Source: Gryllotalpicola daejeonensis (GTDB taxonomy: Bacteria; Actinomycetota; Actinomycetes; Actinomycetales; Microbacteriaceae). From it: a stretch of DNA of 64,000 nucleotides. Location of the stretch: assembly GCF_039538145.1 (NCBI RefSeq), contig NZ_BAABBV010000001.1:372001-436000 (forward strand), given 5' to 3'. Shown piece after piece: positions 49,249 through 57,666 of this stretch. Under the pieces are notes generated by a model, which searched no databases, was not told where the DNA came from, and saw only the letters and a list, made by a program, of their open reading frames with translations. The position numbers and the translations under genes are program-made. How positions within the stretch are numbered: the stretch's first letter is position 1; each line of letters opens with the position of its first letter.

Positions 49249-49812
49249 CTAGTCGTTCACGCGGCCGAGGTACTCGCCCGTGCGGGTGTCGACCTTGACC
49301 TTGGTGCCGGTCTCGAGGAACAGCGGGACCTGGATCTCGTAGCCGGTCTCGACCGTCGCGGGCTTCGTGCCGGCGCTCGAGCGGTCACCCTGCAGGCCCG
49401 GCTCGGTGTAGGTGACCTCGAGCACGACCGACGCGGGAAGCTCGACGTACAGCGGGTTCCCGTTGTTCATCGCGATCGTCACGATCTGGTTCTCGAGCAT
49501 GAAGTGCGCCGCGTCGCCGACGGTGGCGGCGGGCACGTTGATCTGGTCGTAGTCCGTCTGGTCCATGAAGACGAACGAGTCGCCGTCGTTGTAGAGGTAC
49601 TGGAAGTCGCGGCGGTCGACGGTCTCGATGTCGATCTTCGTGCCGGCGTTGTAGGTCTTGTCGACGACCTTGCCCGTGAGCACGTTCTTCATCTTGGTGC
49701 GGACGAACGCGCCGCCCTTCCCCGGCTTGACGTGCTGGAACTCGATGATGCTCCAGAGCTGGCCGTCGATGTTGAGCACGACGCCGTTCTTGATGTCAGC
49801 GGTAGATGCCAT
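49249..49812 (-). CDS. efp: Translation elongation factor P
   Basis: Relieves ribosome stalling at polyproline. The 187-residue protein has three OB-like domains and begins STADIKNGVVLNIDGQLWSIIEFQHVKPGKGGAFVRTKM. Lys32 is at the loop tip. Actinobacterial EF-Ps are thought to use an unmodified lysine in a PGKG loop; here the loop is PGKGG, not PGKGP. No modification enzyme genes (epmA, earP or ymfI) are in the window. TAGGCT at 49908-49903 is a possible -10 element about 90 bases upstream. Confidence 0.95.
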   Translation of the reverse strand: MASTADIKNGVVLNIDGQLWSIIEFQHVKPGKGGAFVRTKMKNVLTGKVVDKTYNAGTKIDIETVDRRDFQYLYNDGDSFVFMDQTDYDQINVPAATVGDAAHFMLENQIVTIAMNNGNPLYVELPASVVLEVTYTEPGLQGDRSSAGTKPATVETGYEIQVPLFLETGTKVKVDTRTGEYLGRVND

Positions 49813-49961
49813 GGATGGATCCGTTCAGGTCGTTTGACAACGCGCAATGGCGCTGGAAGGAAGCTGCGAGGCCTCGGTCTCTCTCGAAACCGGGCCCCGA
49901 AGAGCCTACCAGCGCGGGCACGGGCGGCCCGAGGCATCCGTTCAGGCTCGGCCGAGCCGGG

Positions 49962-50255
49962 TCAGGCGCGGCGCCGCCCCCGCATGCTCGCCGAGATCGA
50001 GGCGGCGATGATCACGAAGACGATCGCGACGGCCACCTGCCAGATGTGCCGCCACCAGTCGAAGCCGCCCGTGCCCACGAACTGGCCGTTGTGGAAGATC
50101 GCCGCATAGATCCAGTTGCCGACGATGATGCCGAGGATGCCGCAGATGGCGGTCAGCCAGAAGGGAATGTCATCGTGCCTGCTGGGCACGATCCACTTCG
50201 CGATCAGGCCGATGATGATGCCGCCGATGATGATCCAGAGAATCGTGCCGAGCAT
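49962..50255 (-). CDS. GlsB/YeaQ/YmgE family small membrane protein
   Basis: A 97-residue protein with three hydrophobic segments. The start is LGTILWIIIGGIIIGLIAKWIVP, then FWLTAICGILGIIVGNWIYAAIF, and IWQVAVAIVFVIIAASISASM with a basic tail. The G-rich helix pattern and IxGxxxGxxA spacing fit the GlsB/transglycosylase-associated (YeaQ) family, stress-linked in several bacteria; its molecular role is unclear. GAGGGGA about 5 bases before the ATG at 50255 is a good ribosome-binding site. It lies between aroQ and efp. Confidence 0.87.
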   Translation of the reverse strand: MLGTILWIIIGGIIIGLIAKWIVPSRHDDIPFWLTAICGILGIIVGNWIYAAIFHNGQFVGTGGFDWWRHIWQVAVAIVFVIIAASISASMRGRRRA

Positions 50256-50312
50256 GCTGTCCCCTCACTGTCGCTGGCCCCCTGATGGGTGGCTCACAGG
50301 AGAATCATTGCC

Positions 50313-50747
50313 CTATCGGGTCAGCTGCGCGAGGGCTAGACGGTACGAGTCGAAGCCGAAGCCGGCGATCACCCCGGTCGCGACGGCGGTGATGACGCTG
50401 GTGTGCCGGAACTCCTCGCGCGCGTGCGGGTTCGAGATGTGCACCTCGATGAGCGGCACGCCCGAACTCGTCACGTACTGCACGGCGTCGTGCACGGCGA
50501 TCGAGTAGTGCGTCCACGCGCCGGCGTTCAGCACGACCGGGGTCTTCTGCTGCGCCGCGGTGTGCAGCCAGCCCAGCAGCTCGCCCTCGTGGTCGGTCTG
50601 GCGCACCTCGACGGTGGCGCCGGTGGCCGTCGCGTCGGCTTCGAGCAGCGCGCGCAGGTCGTCGAGCGTCTCGCTACCGTAGATCTCGGGTTCGCGAGTG
50701 CCGAGGGTGCCGAGGTTGGGGCCGTTCAGAACGAGGACGTGGGTCAC
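50313..50747 (-). CDS. aroQ: 3-dehydroquinate dehydratase, type II
   Basis: Third step of the shikimate pathway. The 144-residue type II enzyme has VLVLNGPNLGTLGTREPEIYG (with the catalytic Tyr), a QTDHEGELLGWLHTA segment, NAGAWTHYSIAV and IEVHISNPHAREEFRHTSV with the catalytic His. TAAAGT then six bases precede the GTG at 50747, overlapping the end of the DUF3052-like gene, so it seems to have its own leaderless promoter. Confidence 0.96.
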   Translation of the reverse strand: MTHVLVLNGPNLGTLGTREPEIYGSETLDDLRALLEADATATGATVEVRQTDHEGELLGWLHTAAQQKTPVVLNAGAWTHYSIAVHDAVQYVTSSGVPLIEVHISNPHAREEFRHTSVITAVATGVIAGFGFDSYRLALAQLTR

Positions 50748-50751
50748 GCGC

Positions 50752-51144
50752 TCACTTTAGCGATTCGGCCTCGCCCGGCTTGAGCGGACGCACCCGGATG
50801 CCCGACCACTCGTCGTTGAACGGCCGGTTGCCGATGGCGCGCCAGCCGTGCTCGAGCACCGCCTTCGCGATCACGTCGCGGTTCAGCTCGCCCTTGCCGC
50901 CCTTGAGATATCCGAACCAGACGACGCGGGTATCCGCGAGCTGCGGCAGCAGCTCGGCGAATTCGGCGTGCAGCTGCTCGAGGGACGTCGCGAACGCGAA
51001 CACGGCGTCCGCTTCGGCGACGGATGCCTCGACCGAGCCTTCCGGAAGAGGAAGCAGGAGCGCCCGCTGCTCGGGGGTCGCTTCGACGATGGCGATCTTC
51101 TCGCCCTTCTTCACCTGCAGATGCTCGGCAACGGTGTCGGCCAT
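50752..51144 (-). CDS. DUF3052-like protein
   Basis: A 130-residue protein. It fits the DUF3052 pattern: an ADAVFAFATSLEQL segment, then DTRVVWFGYLKGGKGELNRDVIAKAV, followed by NDEWSGIRVRP, as in relatives where VDDTWSALRF ends the domain. The residue pattern is my recall of the family and is not a database result. No function is known; the K-rich GGKGELNRD loop suggests phosphate binding, but that is speculation. TAGGTT with six bases precedes the ATG. Confidence 0.7.
   Translation of the reverse strand: MADTVAEHLQVKKGEKIAIVEATPEQRALLLPLPEGSVEASVAEADAVFAFATSLEQLHAEFAELLPQLADTRVVWFGYLKGGKGELNRDVIAKAVLEHGWRAIGNRPFNDEWSGIRVRPLKPGEAESLK
50754..50759 (-). promoter_or_regulatory. Likely -10 element (TAAAGT) for aroQ, leaderless
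   Basis: TAAAGT, GAGCGC, then GTG at 50747. It overlaps the last codons and stop of the upstream gene. Confidence 0.5.
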
Positions 51145-51150
51145 GCGCCG

Positions 51151-51156
51151 AACCTA
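51151..51156 (-). promoter_or_regulatory. Likely -10 element (TAGGTT) for the DUF3052-like gene, leaderless
   Basis: TAGGTT, CGGCGC, then ATG at 51144. Confidence 0.5.
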
Positions 51157-51187
51157 CCGCGATCGGCCCCGTGCCGCGTGCCGATCG

Positions 51188-51250
51188 GCAGAGATGGGCC
51201 GATACGCAGACCTCCGGCTCGATCTGCTCTGCGTAGCGAATCATCTCTGC
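51188..51250. repeat. Intergenic palindrome upstream of the DUF3052-like gene
   Basis: Two 23-base arms (51188-51210 and 51228-51250) pair at 19 positions, with a 17-base loop. The 9-base GCAGAGATG/CATCTCTGC ends and the 8-base TACGCAGA/TCTGCGTA blocks are perfect; an internal loop lies between. A second TCTGCGTATCG unit follows at 51246-51256, giving an alternative fold with GGCCGATACGCAGA. No T tract follows. It lies between the hypothetical membrane protein stop and the DUF3052 promoter. Confidence 0.75.
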
Positions 51251-51271
51251 GTATCGACCCGATCCCACCGC

Positions 51272-51949
51272 TCAGCCCGCGACGACGAGACCCTTCGCTG
51301 CGCAGAGATCCGCCGCCGACCGCGACCCCTCGCGCACGTACACCGACACGGCGGTGCCGTCGCTCGTGCACGCCGCCATCGGCGGCACCGAGAGGTCCCA
51401 CGTCACGGTCGGCAGCACCGCGCAGCTGCCCGAGGGGGCAGGCACCGGTCGTGGCGACGCAGACTCGAGCGGGGCCGGCTGCTGCACCGTCCCGAAGTCA
51501 GGCACGTGCCCGGGTGCCGGGCCACCGCTGGCGAAGTAGGTGCCCTGGGGCGAGACCACGAGCTCGGTCAGAAACCAGTGCTCGCCGTCACTCGTGTCGA
51601 ACTCGACGCAGTCGTGGCCGAGTCTCTGCTGCTGGGCGGCGATGCGATCCATCGTCGCGGTCGCCGAATGATCCCGATAGAGTCCTGCGCACACCGCGGT
51701 CGGGTCGACGCGCGGGTGCGCGGACGCCTCAGCCGCGGTCGCCGACCACCCCGACAGTGGGTCGCCGCCCGCATCGAAGCACTCCACGCTCAGCGGCACC
51801 GGCTTCTCGGCCGCCTTCGGCAGCACATTGGCATTGAGCCGCCCGCTCGCCAGCAGCGCCACGACTGCGACGATCGCGGCGCCGACGATGACCCAGACCA
51901 CCACCAGCGGGTGCCGCGAATGCCGTCGCGGCGGCGTGGGGGCGGTCAT
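51272..51949 (-). CDS. Hypothetical membrane-anchored protein
   Basis: A 225-residue protein with a short cytoplasmic start rich in Arg and Pro (MTAPTPPRRHSRHP), one membrane segment at residues about 15-35 (VVVWVIVGAAIVAVVALLAS) and an outside part with cysteines in VECFD, AVCAGLY, HDCVEF, SGSCAV, MAACTSD and DLCAAKG. Their number suggests disulfides outside the cell. I do not recognise the domain. TACCGT and six bases precede the ATG at 51949, with a 27-base gap to the aroB stop. Confidence 0.7.
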   Translation of the reverse strand: MTAPTPPRRHSRHPLVVVWVIVGAAIVAVVALLASGRLNANVLPKAAEKPVPLSVECFDAGGDPLSGWSATAAEASAHPRVDPTAVCAGLYRDHSATATMDRIAAQQQRLGHDCVEFDTSDGEHWFLTELVVSPQGTYFASGGPAPGHVPDFGTVQQPAPLESASPRPVPAPSGSCAVLPTVTWDLSVPPMAACTSDGTAVSVYVREGSRSAADLCAAKGLVVAG

Positions 51950-51955
51950 GCCCTG

Positions 51956-51961
51956 ACGGTA
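51956..51961 (-). promoter_or_regulatory. Likely -10 element (TACCGT) for the hypothetical membrane protein, leaderless
   Basis: TACCGT, CAGGGC, then ATG at 51949. Confidence 0.5.
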
Positions 51962-51976
51962 CCCCCGCCGGGCGCG

Positions 51977-53056
51977 TTAGACGCCGACCTCCTGATAGGC
52001 GGCGAACAGCAGCGATTCGTCCGGCCCGCGCAGCACCGTAGGGCGCCCGATCTCGTCGAGCACGATGAAGCGCATCATCGCGCCGCGCGCCTTCTTGTCC
52101 CGCCGCATGGTCGCCAGCAGCGTCTGCCAGCGGCCGAGCGGGTAGGTGGTCGGCAGGGTCAAGGACGTGAGGATGCTGCGATGCCGATCGGCCGCGGCAT
52201 CCGACAGTCGCCCCGCAAGCCTCGAGAGCTCTGCCGCATAGACCATGCCGACGGAGATCGCGGCGCCGTGCCGCCACTGGTAGCGCTCGGCGTGCTCGAT
52301 CGCGTGGCCGAGTGTGTGGCCGTAGTTGAGGATCTCGCGCAGCCCGGCCTCTTTGAAGTCCTCGCCCACGACGCGCGCCTTGAGCGCGATCGACAGCTCG
52401 ACCACGCGGCGGAACTCGTCGGAGGAGGCATCCGTCGCCTTGTCCACATCGGCCTCGACGATCTCGAGGATCTCGGGCTCGGCGATGAAGCCGCACTTCA
52501 CGATCTCGGCGAAGCCCGCGAGCAGGTCGTTGCGCGGCAGGCTCGGGATCGTCTCGAGGTCGGCGATGACCGCCGACGGCGCGTAGAACGAGCCGACGAG
52601 ATTCTTGCCCTCTGCCGTGTTGATGCCGGTCTTCCCACCGACGGCGGCGTCGACCATGCCGAGCACGGTGGTGGGCACCTGGATGAGCTTCACGCCGCGC
52701 AGCCACGTCGCCGCGACGAAGCCCGCGAGGTCGGTGGTGGCTCCCCCGCCGAAGCCGATGACCGCGTCGGAGCGCGTGAAGTCGGCCTGGCCCATGATCT
52801 GCCAGCAGAACGCGGCGACCTCGACGCGCTTGGCAGCCTCGCCGTCGGGCACCTCGGCGAGCAGCACCTGGTAGCGGTCGGCGAGCGTCTCGCGCAGCTC
52901 GGCGGCGGCTGCGGCGAGCGTCGGCGCGTGCACGATCAGCACCTTCGAGACGTCGCCGCCGAGCTTGTCGGCGAGGCTCTCGCGCACGCCGTAGCCGACG
53001 GTTACGGTGTAGGCGTCGGCTCCCGGCACCTGGATCTGGGTGATGTCGCTGCTCAT
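51977..53056 (-). CDS. aroB: 3-dehydroquinate synthase
   Basis: Second step of the shikimate pathway, NAD- and metal-dependent. The 359-residue protein has VIGFGGGATTDLAGFVAATWLRG, IQVPTTVLGMVDAAVGGKTGIN, FAEIVKCGFI and LNYGHTLGHAIEHAERY with the metal-binding residues. It overlaps aroK by 4 bases (ATGA). Together with aroK, aroC and aroE it forms the aro run; aroA is not in the window. Confidence 0.97.
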   Translation of the reverse strand: MSSDITQIQVPGADAYTVTVGYGVRESLADKLGGDVSKVLIVHAPTLAAAAAELRETLADRYQVLLAEVPDGEAAKRVEVAAFCWQIMGQADFTRSDAVIGFGGGATTDLAGFVAATWLRGVKLIQVPTTVLGMVDAAVGGKTGINTAEGKNLVGSFYAPSAVIADLETIPSLPRNDLLAGFAEIVKCGFIAEPEILEIVEADVDKATDASSDEFRRVVELSIALKARVVGEDFKEAGLREILNYGHTLGHAIEHAERYQWRHGAAISVGMVYAAELSRLAGRLSDAAADRHRSILTSLTLPTTYPLGRWQTLLATMRRDKKARGAMMRFIVLDEIGRPTVLRGPDESLLFAAYQEVGV

Positions 53057-53556
53057 TCGGTGAAAGCTCCTCCGTTGTGGACCCAGTCCGCGAGCTCCTG
53101 GGCGATCTCGTCGCGGGGGCGGTTCGCGGTCTCGACCCGGCGATCGGCGAGGCGCTCGTAGAGCGGCCGGCGCGCAGCCACGAGGGCCTTCCATGCGTCG
53201 ATGTCCGGCACGAGAGGGCGCTTGCCGTCTGCCTTGATGCGGCCTTCGACCGACTCCGCGTCGACGTCGAGCAGCACGACGATGTGCTGCTCGAGGTCGC
53301 GCTGGGTGTTCTCGTCGAGCACCGCGCCGCCGCCGAACGCGATGATCGCGTCCTGGCTGAGCGCCTCGATCACCGCGGTGCGTTCGATGCGCCGGAAGTG
53401 CGCCTCGCCGTGCTCTCTGAAGATGTCGGTGATGGCGCCGTGGTCGCGCACGATGATCGCATCGGTGTCGATGAACGACTTGCCGAGCAGCTTGGCGAGT
53501 TTCTTGCCGATCTTCGACTTGCCCGCGGCCGGCGGCCCGATCAGGACGATCGCCAT
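53053..53556 (-). CDS. aroK: Shikimate kinase
   Basis: Phosphorylates shikimate. The 167-residue kinase has the P-loop IGPPAAGKSKIGKKLA at the N terminus, SFIDTDAIIV (substrate Asp), the FRRIE segment and IIAFGGGAVLDENTQ, and RPLVPD near the lid. It starts 2 bases after the aroC stop and overlaps aroB. The compact length is normal. Confidence 0.96.
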   Translation of the reverse strand: MAIVLIGPPAAGKSKIGKKLAKLLGKSFIDTDAIIVRDHGAITDIFREHGEAHFRRIERTAVIEALSQDAIIAFGGGAVLDENTQRDLEQHIVVLLDVDAESVEGRIKADGKRPLVPDIDAWKALVAARRPLYERLADRRVETANRPRDEIAQELADWVHNGGAFTE

Positions 53557-53558
53557 GC

Positions 53559-54782
53559 CTAGGCCTCGGCGCCCGTTGCGGGCTGCGCGCTCGCGACGGC
53601 CGTGCGAAGCGTGGCCGGGATCGCGGCGAGGTATGCCTCGAGGTTGCGCTTCGTCTCGGCGAGCGAGTCGCCGCCGAACTTCTCGAGAACGGCGTCGGCG
53701 AGCACCAGCGCGACCATCGCCTCGGCGACGACGCCTGCGGCGGGAACCGCGGAGACGTCGGAGCGCTGGTGGTGCGCGGGTGCGGCCTCGCCCGTGGACA
53801 CGTCGATCGACTTGAGCGCGTGCGGCACGGTGGCGATCGGCTTCATGCCGGCGCGGACGCGCAGCACCGTTCCGGTGGACATGCCGCCCTCTGTGCCGCC
53901 CGCCTTGTCGCTCGTGCGCTCGATCAGGCCGTCTTCAACGACCAGCTCGTCGTGCGCCTGCGAACCGCGACGGCGCGTGGTCTCGAAGCCGTCGCCGATC
54001 TCGACGCCCTTGATCGCCTGAATGCTCATGAGAGCCTGGGCGAGGCGGCCGTCGAGCTTGCGGTCCCACTGCACGTGCGAGCCGAGGCCGACCGGAACGC
54101 CGTACGCGAGCACCTCGACGATGCCGCCGAGGGTGTCGCCCGCCTTGTGCGCGGCGTCCACCTCGGCGACCATGAGCGCGCTCGTGGCGGGGTCGAAGCA
54201 CCGCAGCGGGTCGGCATCCAGCGCATCGACGTCGGAGGGCAGCGGCAGCGCCGCGCCTTCCGGAACGCGCACCGGGCCGATCGACAGCGTGTGCGCGACG
54301 GTCGTGATGCCGAGCTCGCGCAGGAACGACTTCGCGATCGCGCCGAGCGCGACGCGGGCCGCGGTCTCACGCGCGCTCGCGCGCTCGAGCACGGGGCGTG
54401 CCTCGTCGAAGCCGTACTTCTGCATGCCGACGAGATCGGCGTGGCCGGGGCGCGGGCGAGTCAGGGGCGCACCGCGGCCGCCGCTCAGCACCGCAGGGTC
54501 GACCGGCTCGGGGCTCATGACGTCGACCCACTTCGGCCACTCCGTGTTGCCGATGCGCAGCGCGACGGGGCTGCCCATGCTGAAGCCGTGACGCACGCCG
54601 CCCGACAGCGTCAGCTCATCCTGCTCGAACTTCATGCGGGCACCGCGGCCGTAGCCGAGCTTGCGCCGCGCCAGGTCGCCCTGGATCTCGTCGAGCTTGA
54701 CCGGCACACCGGCGGGAAGACCCTCGAGCATGGCGATCAGTTCGGGTCCGTGCGATTCCCCTGCGGTGAGCCAACGAAGCAT
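53559..54782 (-). CDS. aroC: Chorismate synthase
   Basis: Makes chorismate from EPSP with reduced FMN; chorismate feeds trpE here. The 407-residue protein has GESHGPELIAMLEGLPAG, RKLGYGRGARMKFE, GVRHGFSMGSPVAL, SARETAARVALGAIAKSFL and TGTVLRVRAGMKPIAT. A TAACCT, whose TAA is the aroE stop, lies six bases before the ATG with no Shine-Dalgarno, so aroC probably has its own leaderless start inside the run. Confidence 0.97.
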   Translation of the reverse strand: MLRWLTAGESHGPELIAMLEGLPAGVPVKLDEIQGDLARRKLGYGRGARMKFEQDELTLSGGVRHGFSMGSPVALRIGNTEWPKWVDVMSPEPVDPAVLSGGRGAPLTRPRPGHADLVGMQKYGFDEARPVLERASARETAARVALGAIAKSFLRELGITTVAHTLSIGPVRVPEGAALPLPSDVDALDADPLRCFDPATSALMVAEVDAAHKAGDTLGGIVEVLAYGVPVGLGSHVQWDRKLDGRLAQALMSIQAIKGVEIGDGFETTRRRGSQAHDELVVEDGLIERTSDKAGGTEGGMSTGTVLRVRAGMKPIATVPHALKSIDVSTGEAAPAHHQRSDVSAVPAAGVVAEAMVALVLADAVLEKFGGDSLAETKRNLEAYLAAIPATLRTAVASAQPATGAEA

Positions 54783-54788
54783 ATGAAA

Positions 54789-54794
54789 AGGTTA
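54789..54794 (-). promoter_or_regulatory. Likely -10 element (TAACCT) for aroC, overlapping the aroE stop
   Basis: TAACCT, TTTCAT, then ATG at 54782. Its TAA is the aroE stop codon. Confidence 0.5.
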
Positions 54795-55670
54795 CTGGCC
54801 GCGCGGGGTGCCATCGGCCGCGAGGCCCACCGCGCCGAGCATCGCCGCGAGCACGGCGTCCTCGTCGGGCAGCGGCGCAAACGGGTCGCCTGCGACGAAG
54901 ATGCGCACCTGCAGCAGCGCCTGGTGAACGAGCATGGCCAGGCCGCTGAGCACGACTCCCCCGGCATCCGTCCACGCCTGCCCCAGCGTCGTCGGCCACG
55001 GCTCGTAGGCCACGTCGAGAAGCGGAACGCGCGCGCGGAAATCCGCGTCGAACGTGACGGGCGCGTCCACGCCCCCCGGCAGCGTGCTCACGACCAGTCC
55101 CGTCGCGTCATCGTCACGCGGGTCGTCGAACGTCGCGAGGTCGATGGTGAGGCCGACGGATGCCGCAAGCGGCACGAGCCCTGCGGCGCGCTCTGGCGCC
55201 CGCACGCTCACGAGCACGCTCTCTGCGCCGAGCTCGCTCGCGGCGACGATGGCGGACGCCGCCGTCGCTCCCCCGCCGAGGATGTGCGCGTGCCGCACCC
55301 GCTCGACCCCCGCGGCGCCGAGGGCCCGCACGATCCCGGGCACGTCGGTGTTGAAGCCGGCGCGATGCACGGTGTCGCCGCCCCACTCGAACAGCACGGT
55401 GTTGACGGCGCCCGTGAGCTCGCCGATGCGATCGATGCGATCGAGGTGCGGCTGGATCGCCTGCTTGAGCGGCATCGTCAGCGAGAGACCGCGCCAGGCG
55501 GAATCCCGCGACTTGACGAAGGCGGCCAGCTGCGATTCGTCGATCTCGTCCCGCTCGTAGATCCACTGCAGCCCGAGCACGTCGTAGGCGGCCGCGTGCA
55601 GCAGCGGCGACTTCGAGTGCGCGATCGGCTTGCCGAGAACCGCGAGGCGCGTGTCCGGTGCCCGCGTCAT
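54792..55670 (-). CDS. aroE: Shikimate dehydrogenase
   Basis: Reduces 3-dehydroshikimate with NADPH. The 292-residue protein has LGKPIAHSKSPLLHAAAYD, LSLTMPLKQAI (catalytic Lys), GAVNTVLFEWGG, NTDVPGIVRALG and HILGGGATAASAIVAA. It differs from the classic VTxPxK form (here TMPLK), as in other Actinobacteria, so a quinate-like role cannot be excluded, but the aro neighbours favour shikimate. It overlaps mltG by 4 bases. Confidence 0.93.
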   Translation of the reverse strand: MTRAPDTRLAVLGKPIAHSKSPLLHAAAYDVLGLQWIYERDEIDESQLAAFVKSRDSAWRGLSLTMPLKQAIQPHLDRIDRIGELTGAVNTVLFEWGGDTVHRAGFNTDVPGIVRALGAAGVERVRHAHILGGGATAASAIVAASELGAESVLVSVRAPERAAGLVPLAASVGLTIDLATFDDPRDDDATGLVVSTLPGGVDAPVTFDADFRARVPLLDVAYEPWPTTLGQAWTDAGGVVLSGLAMLVHQALLQVRIFVAGDPFAPLPDEDAVLAAMLGAVGLAADGTPRGQ

Positions 55671-57175
55671 TGGCAGTACGCCTTGTTCGCGGAGTCCTGG
55701 CACCACGCCTGCAGCTTCGCGACGTTCGCGTTCTGCTCGTCGGCGGTCTTCGCAAACGCCGTCTCGCCGGTCTGCAGGTTCACCACGGTGAAGAACAGGT
55801 AGTCGCCCTGCGGGTTCGCGGCGGCCTTCAGCGCGCCGTCGCCGGGGTTGCCGACGGGCCCGGGCGGCAGGCCCTTGTGCACGTACGTGTTGTACGGGTT
55901 CGACGCGTCGGCGCGCTGCTCGGGCGTCGTGAAGACGGCGTGCTTGCCGAGGCCGTAGGTGACGGTCGCGTCGGACTCGAGCAGCATGCCCTTGTTGAGC
56001 CGATTCTGGAACACACCCGCGATCTTGGGCAGATCGTCGGGGTTCGGACCGGCCTCGGACTGCACGACCGAGGCGAGGATGACGGTGCTCCACAGCTTCG
56101 CCGGATCGGTCGGCATCCCGTCCTCCTGGAACGCCTGCTTCGTGCGGTCCACGAGCTTCGTGAGCACCTGCTGCGCCGTCAAGCCGGGGTCGAGGTTGTA
56201 GGTCGCCGGGAACAGGAAGCCCTCGAGCGTCTTCGCCTGCGGCGGCAGTCCGAACGACGCGGGGTTCTTGGCCGCCGCCTGCAGCTGCGCGAGCGGGATG
56301 CCGGTGGCCGTCGCCGCGTTCTGCAGCACGGTCGCCTCGCGATCGCCCTCGCGGATGAGCAGCGTGTGCTCGAGCCTGGACTTCGGGTCCTGCAGCAGCG
56401 CGAGGGCGCTCTTCGCGCTCATCCTCTTGCGCAACTGGTAGACGCCGGGCTGGAACACCGGGTCGGGATGGGTCTGCAGCAGCAGCGAGTAGAACGCCTG
56501 CGGCGTCATGACGACGCCTGAGGTCGCGAGAGTCTTCGAGATCGACTCGCCGGTGTCGCCCTGGTTGATCGTGATGCGCACCGTGCCCGTGCCGTCGCCC
56601 TTGTAGTCGGTGGGCTTGTTGTCGAAGTGCCCGAGCACCGCCTTCACCTGCGGCTGGAAAGTGTTCCACGCGAACAGGGCACCGCCGCCGATGAGGCCGA
56701 GGATCACGACGGTCGAGATGATCCAGGTCAGGGCGCGCCGGCCGCCGCCGCCGCTGCGCGGAGGCTTCGGCGGCTTCCGACCGCCACGGCCGCCACGGCC
56801 GCCGTCGTGATCGTGGGTTGCGGCGTGCAGCCATGAGAAGTCGGCGTCTGCGTCATCGGCGGATTCCTCGGCCTGTGTCTCCTGCGCAGCTGGCGCCGCC
56901 GCGACCGGCCGCTGAACCTCGGTCTGCGCCGTGACGGGCGAAGCCGCCCACACCGCCGCACCGGTAGGGGCCGGGGATGCCTCGGCCTGCGGCTCCTCGA
57001 CAGGCGCCGCCTCCGGGGGCGTCGCGTGCGCCCCCCGCGCAGCGCGTTCCGCCTCGGCACGGGCCAGCTCGCGTGCCTCGCGCCGCGTCATGGGCTGCCG
57101 CGGCTGCCCCGTCTCAGGCCGGCCCGGCTCAGGGCCGGGGCCGTGCTGATCGGAGGGCGTGGCTCGGAAAGTCAC
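55667..57175 (-). CDS. mltG: Endolytic murein transglycosylase MltG
   Basis: Cuts nascent peptidoglycan, ending glycan strands. The 502-residue protein has a long disordered cytoplasmic N terminus (about 145 residues, Ala/Glu/Pro-rich, then a Gly/Arg/Pro block), a membrane segment at about 149-171 and an extracellular YceG domain. The catalytic Glu is in LASVVQSEAGPNPDDLPKI, followed by VFQNRLNKGMLLESDATVTY. GTG at 57175 has AAGGAG 9 bases upstream. It sits between aroE and ruvX, as in other Actinobacteria. Confidence 0.95.
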   Translation of the reverse strand: MTFRATPSDQHGPGPEPGRPETGQPRQPMTRREARELARAEAERAARGAHATPPEAAPVEEPQAEASPAPTGAAVWAASPVTAQTEVQRPVAAAPAAQETQAEESADDADADFSWLHAATHDHDGGRGGRGGRKPPKPPRSGGGGRRALTWIISTVVILGLIGGGALFAWNTFQPQVKAVLGHFDNKPTDYKGDGTGTVRITINQGDTGESISKTLATSGVVMTPQAFYSLLLQTHPDPVFQPGVYQLRKRMSAKSALALLQDPKSRLEHTLLIREGDREATVLQNAATATGIPLAQLQAAAKNPASFGLPPQAKTLEGFLFPATYNLDPGLTAQQVLTKLVDRTKQAFQEDGMPTDPAKLWSTVILASVVQSEAGPNPDDLPKIAGVFQNRLNKGMLLESDATVTYGLGKHAVFTTPEQRADASNPYNTYVHKGLPPGPVGNPGDGALKAAANPQGDYLFFTVVNLQTGETAFAKTADEQNANVAKLQAWCQDSANKAYCQ

Positions 57176-57194
57176 GTGGGGGCGCTCCTTCGGG

Positions 57195-57659
57195 TCAGAC
57201 GCTCGGCGGCAGGACTTCGCTGCCCGCCGGCCGGCCAGTCGACCGCTCGGCGTCGAGCGCGTGCTGCAGGATAACCGCAGCCGCAGACTGGTCTACCACG
57301 CTACGCGACTTCTTCGAGTTCTTCCCCGACTGGCGCAGCGACACCGTGGCGGTCACGGTCGACAGCCGCTCGTCCACCAGCCGCACGGGAATCGCCACCG
57401 TGCCGGCGAGCCGCTCGGCGAACGCGACCGCGTCCTCGGTGCTGGCGGTGCGCCGCCCCGACAGCGCAAGCGGCAGCCCGACGACGAGCTCGATCGCGTC
57501 GTGCTCGGTGACGAGCTGGCCGATGCGGGCCACATCGGCTCCGGCATCCGATCTCGTCACGGTCTCGAGCGGCGACGCGAGCAAGCCGGACGGATCCGAC
57601 CGGCTCACGCCGATGCGGACGGTGCCGACATCGATGCCGAGACGGATGCCGGTGCGCAT
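57195..57659 (-). CDS. ruvX: Putative Holliday junction resolvase / pre-16S rRNA nuclease (YqgF)
   Basis: A 154-residue RNase H-like protein of the YqgF family, linked to 16S rRNA 5' end processing. The start is RLGIDVGTVRIGVSRSDPSG, then ELVVGLPLALSGRR, RLVDERLSTVTA and QSAAAVILQHAL with the conserved acidic residues. The ATG at 57659 lies 7 bases after the alaS stop. It sits between alaS and mltG, the usual place. Confidence 0.95.
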   Translation of the reverse strand: MRTGIRLGIDVGTVRIGVSRSDPSGLLASPLETVTRSDAGADVARIGQLVTEHDAIELVVGLPLALSGRRTASTEDAVAFAERLAGTVAIPVRLVDERLSTVTATVSLRQSGKNSKKSRSVVDQSAAAVILQHALDAERSTGRPAGSEVLPPSV

Positions 57660-57666
57660 GGCTCCC

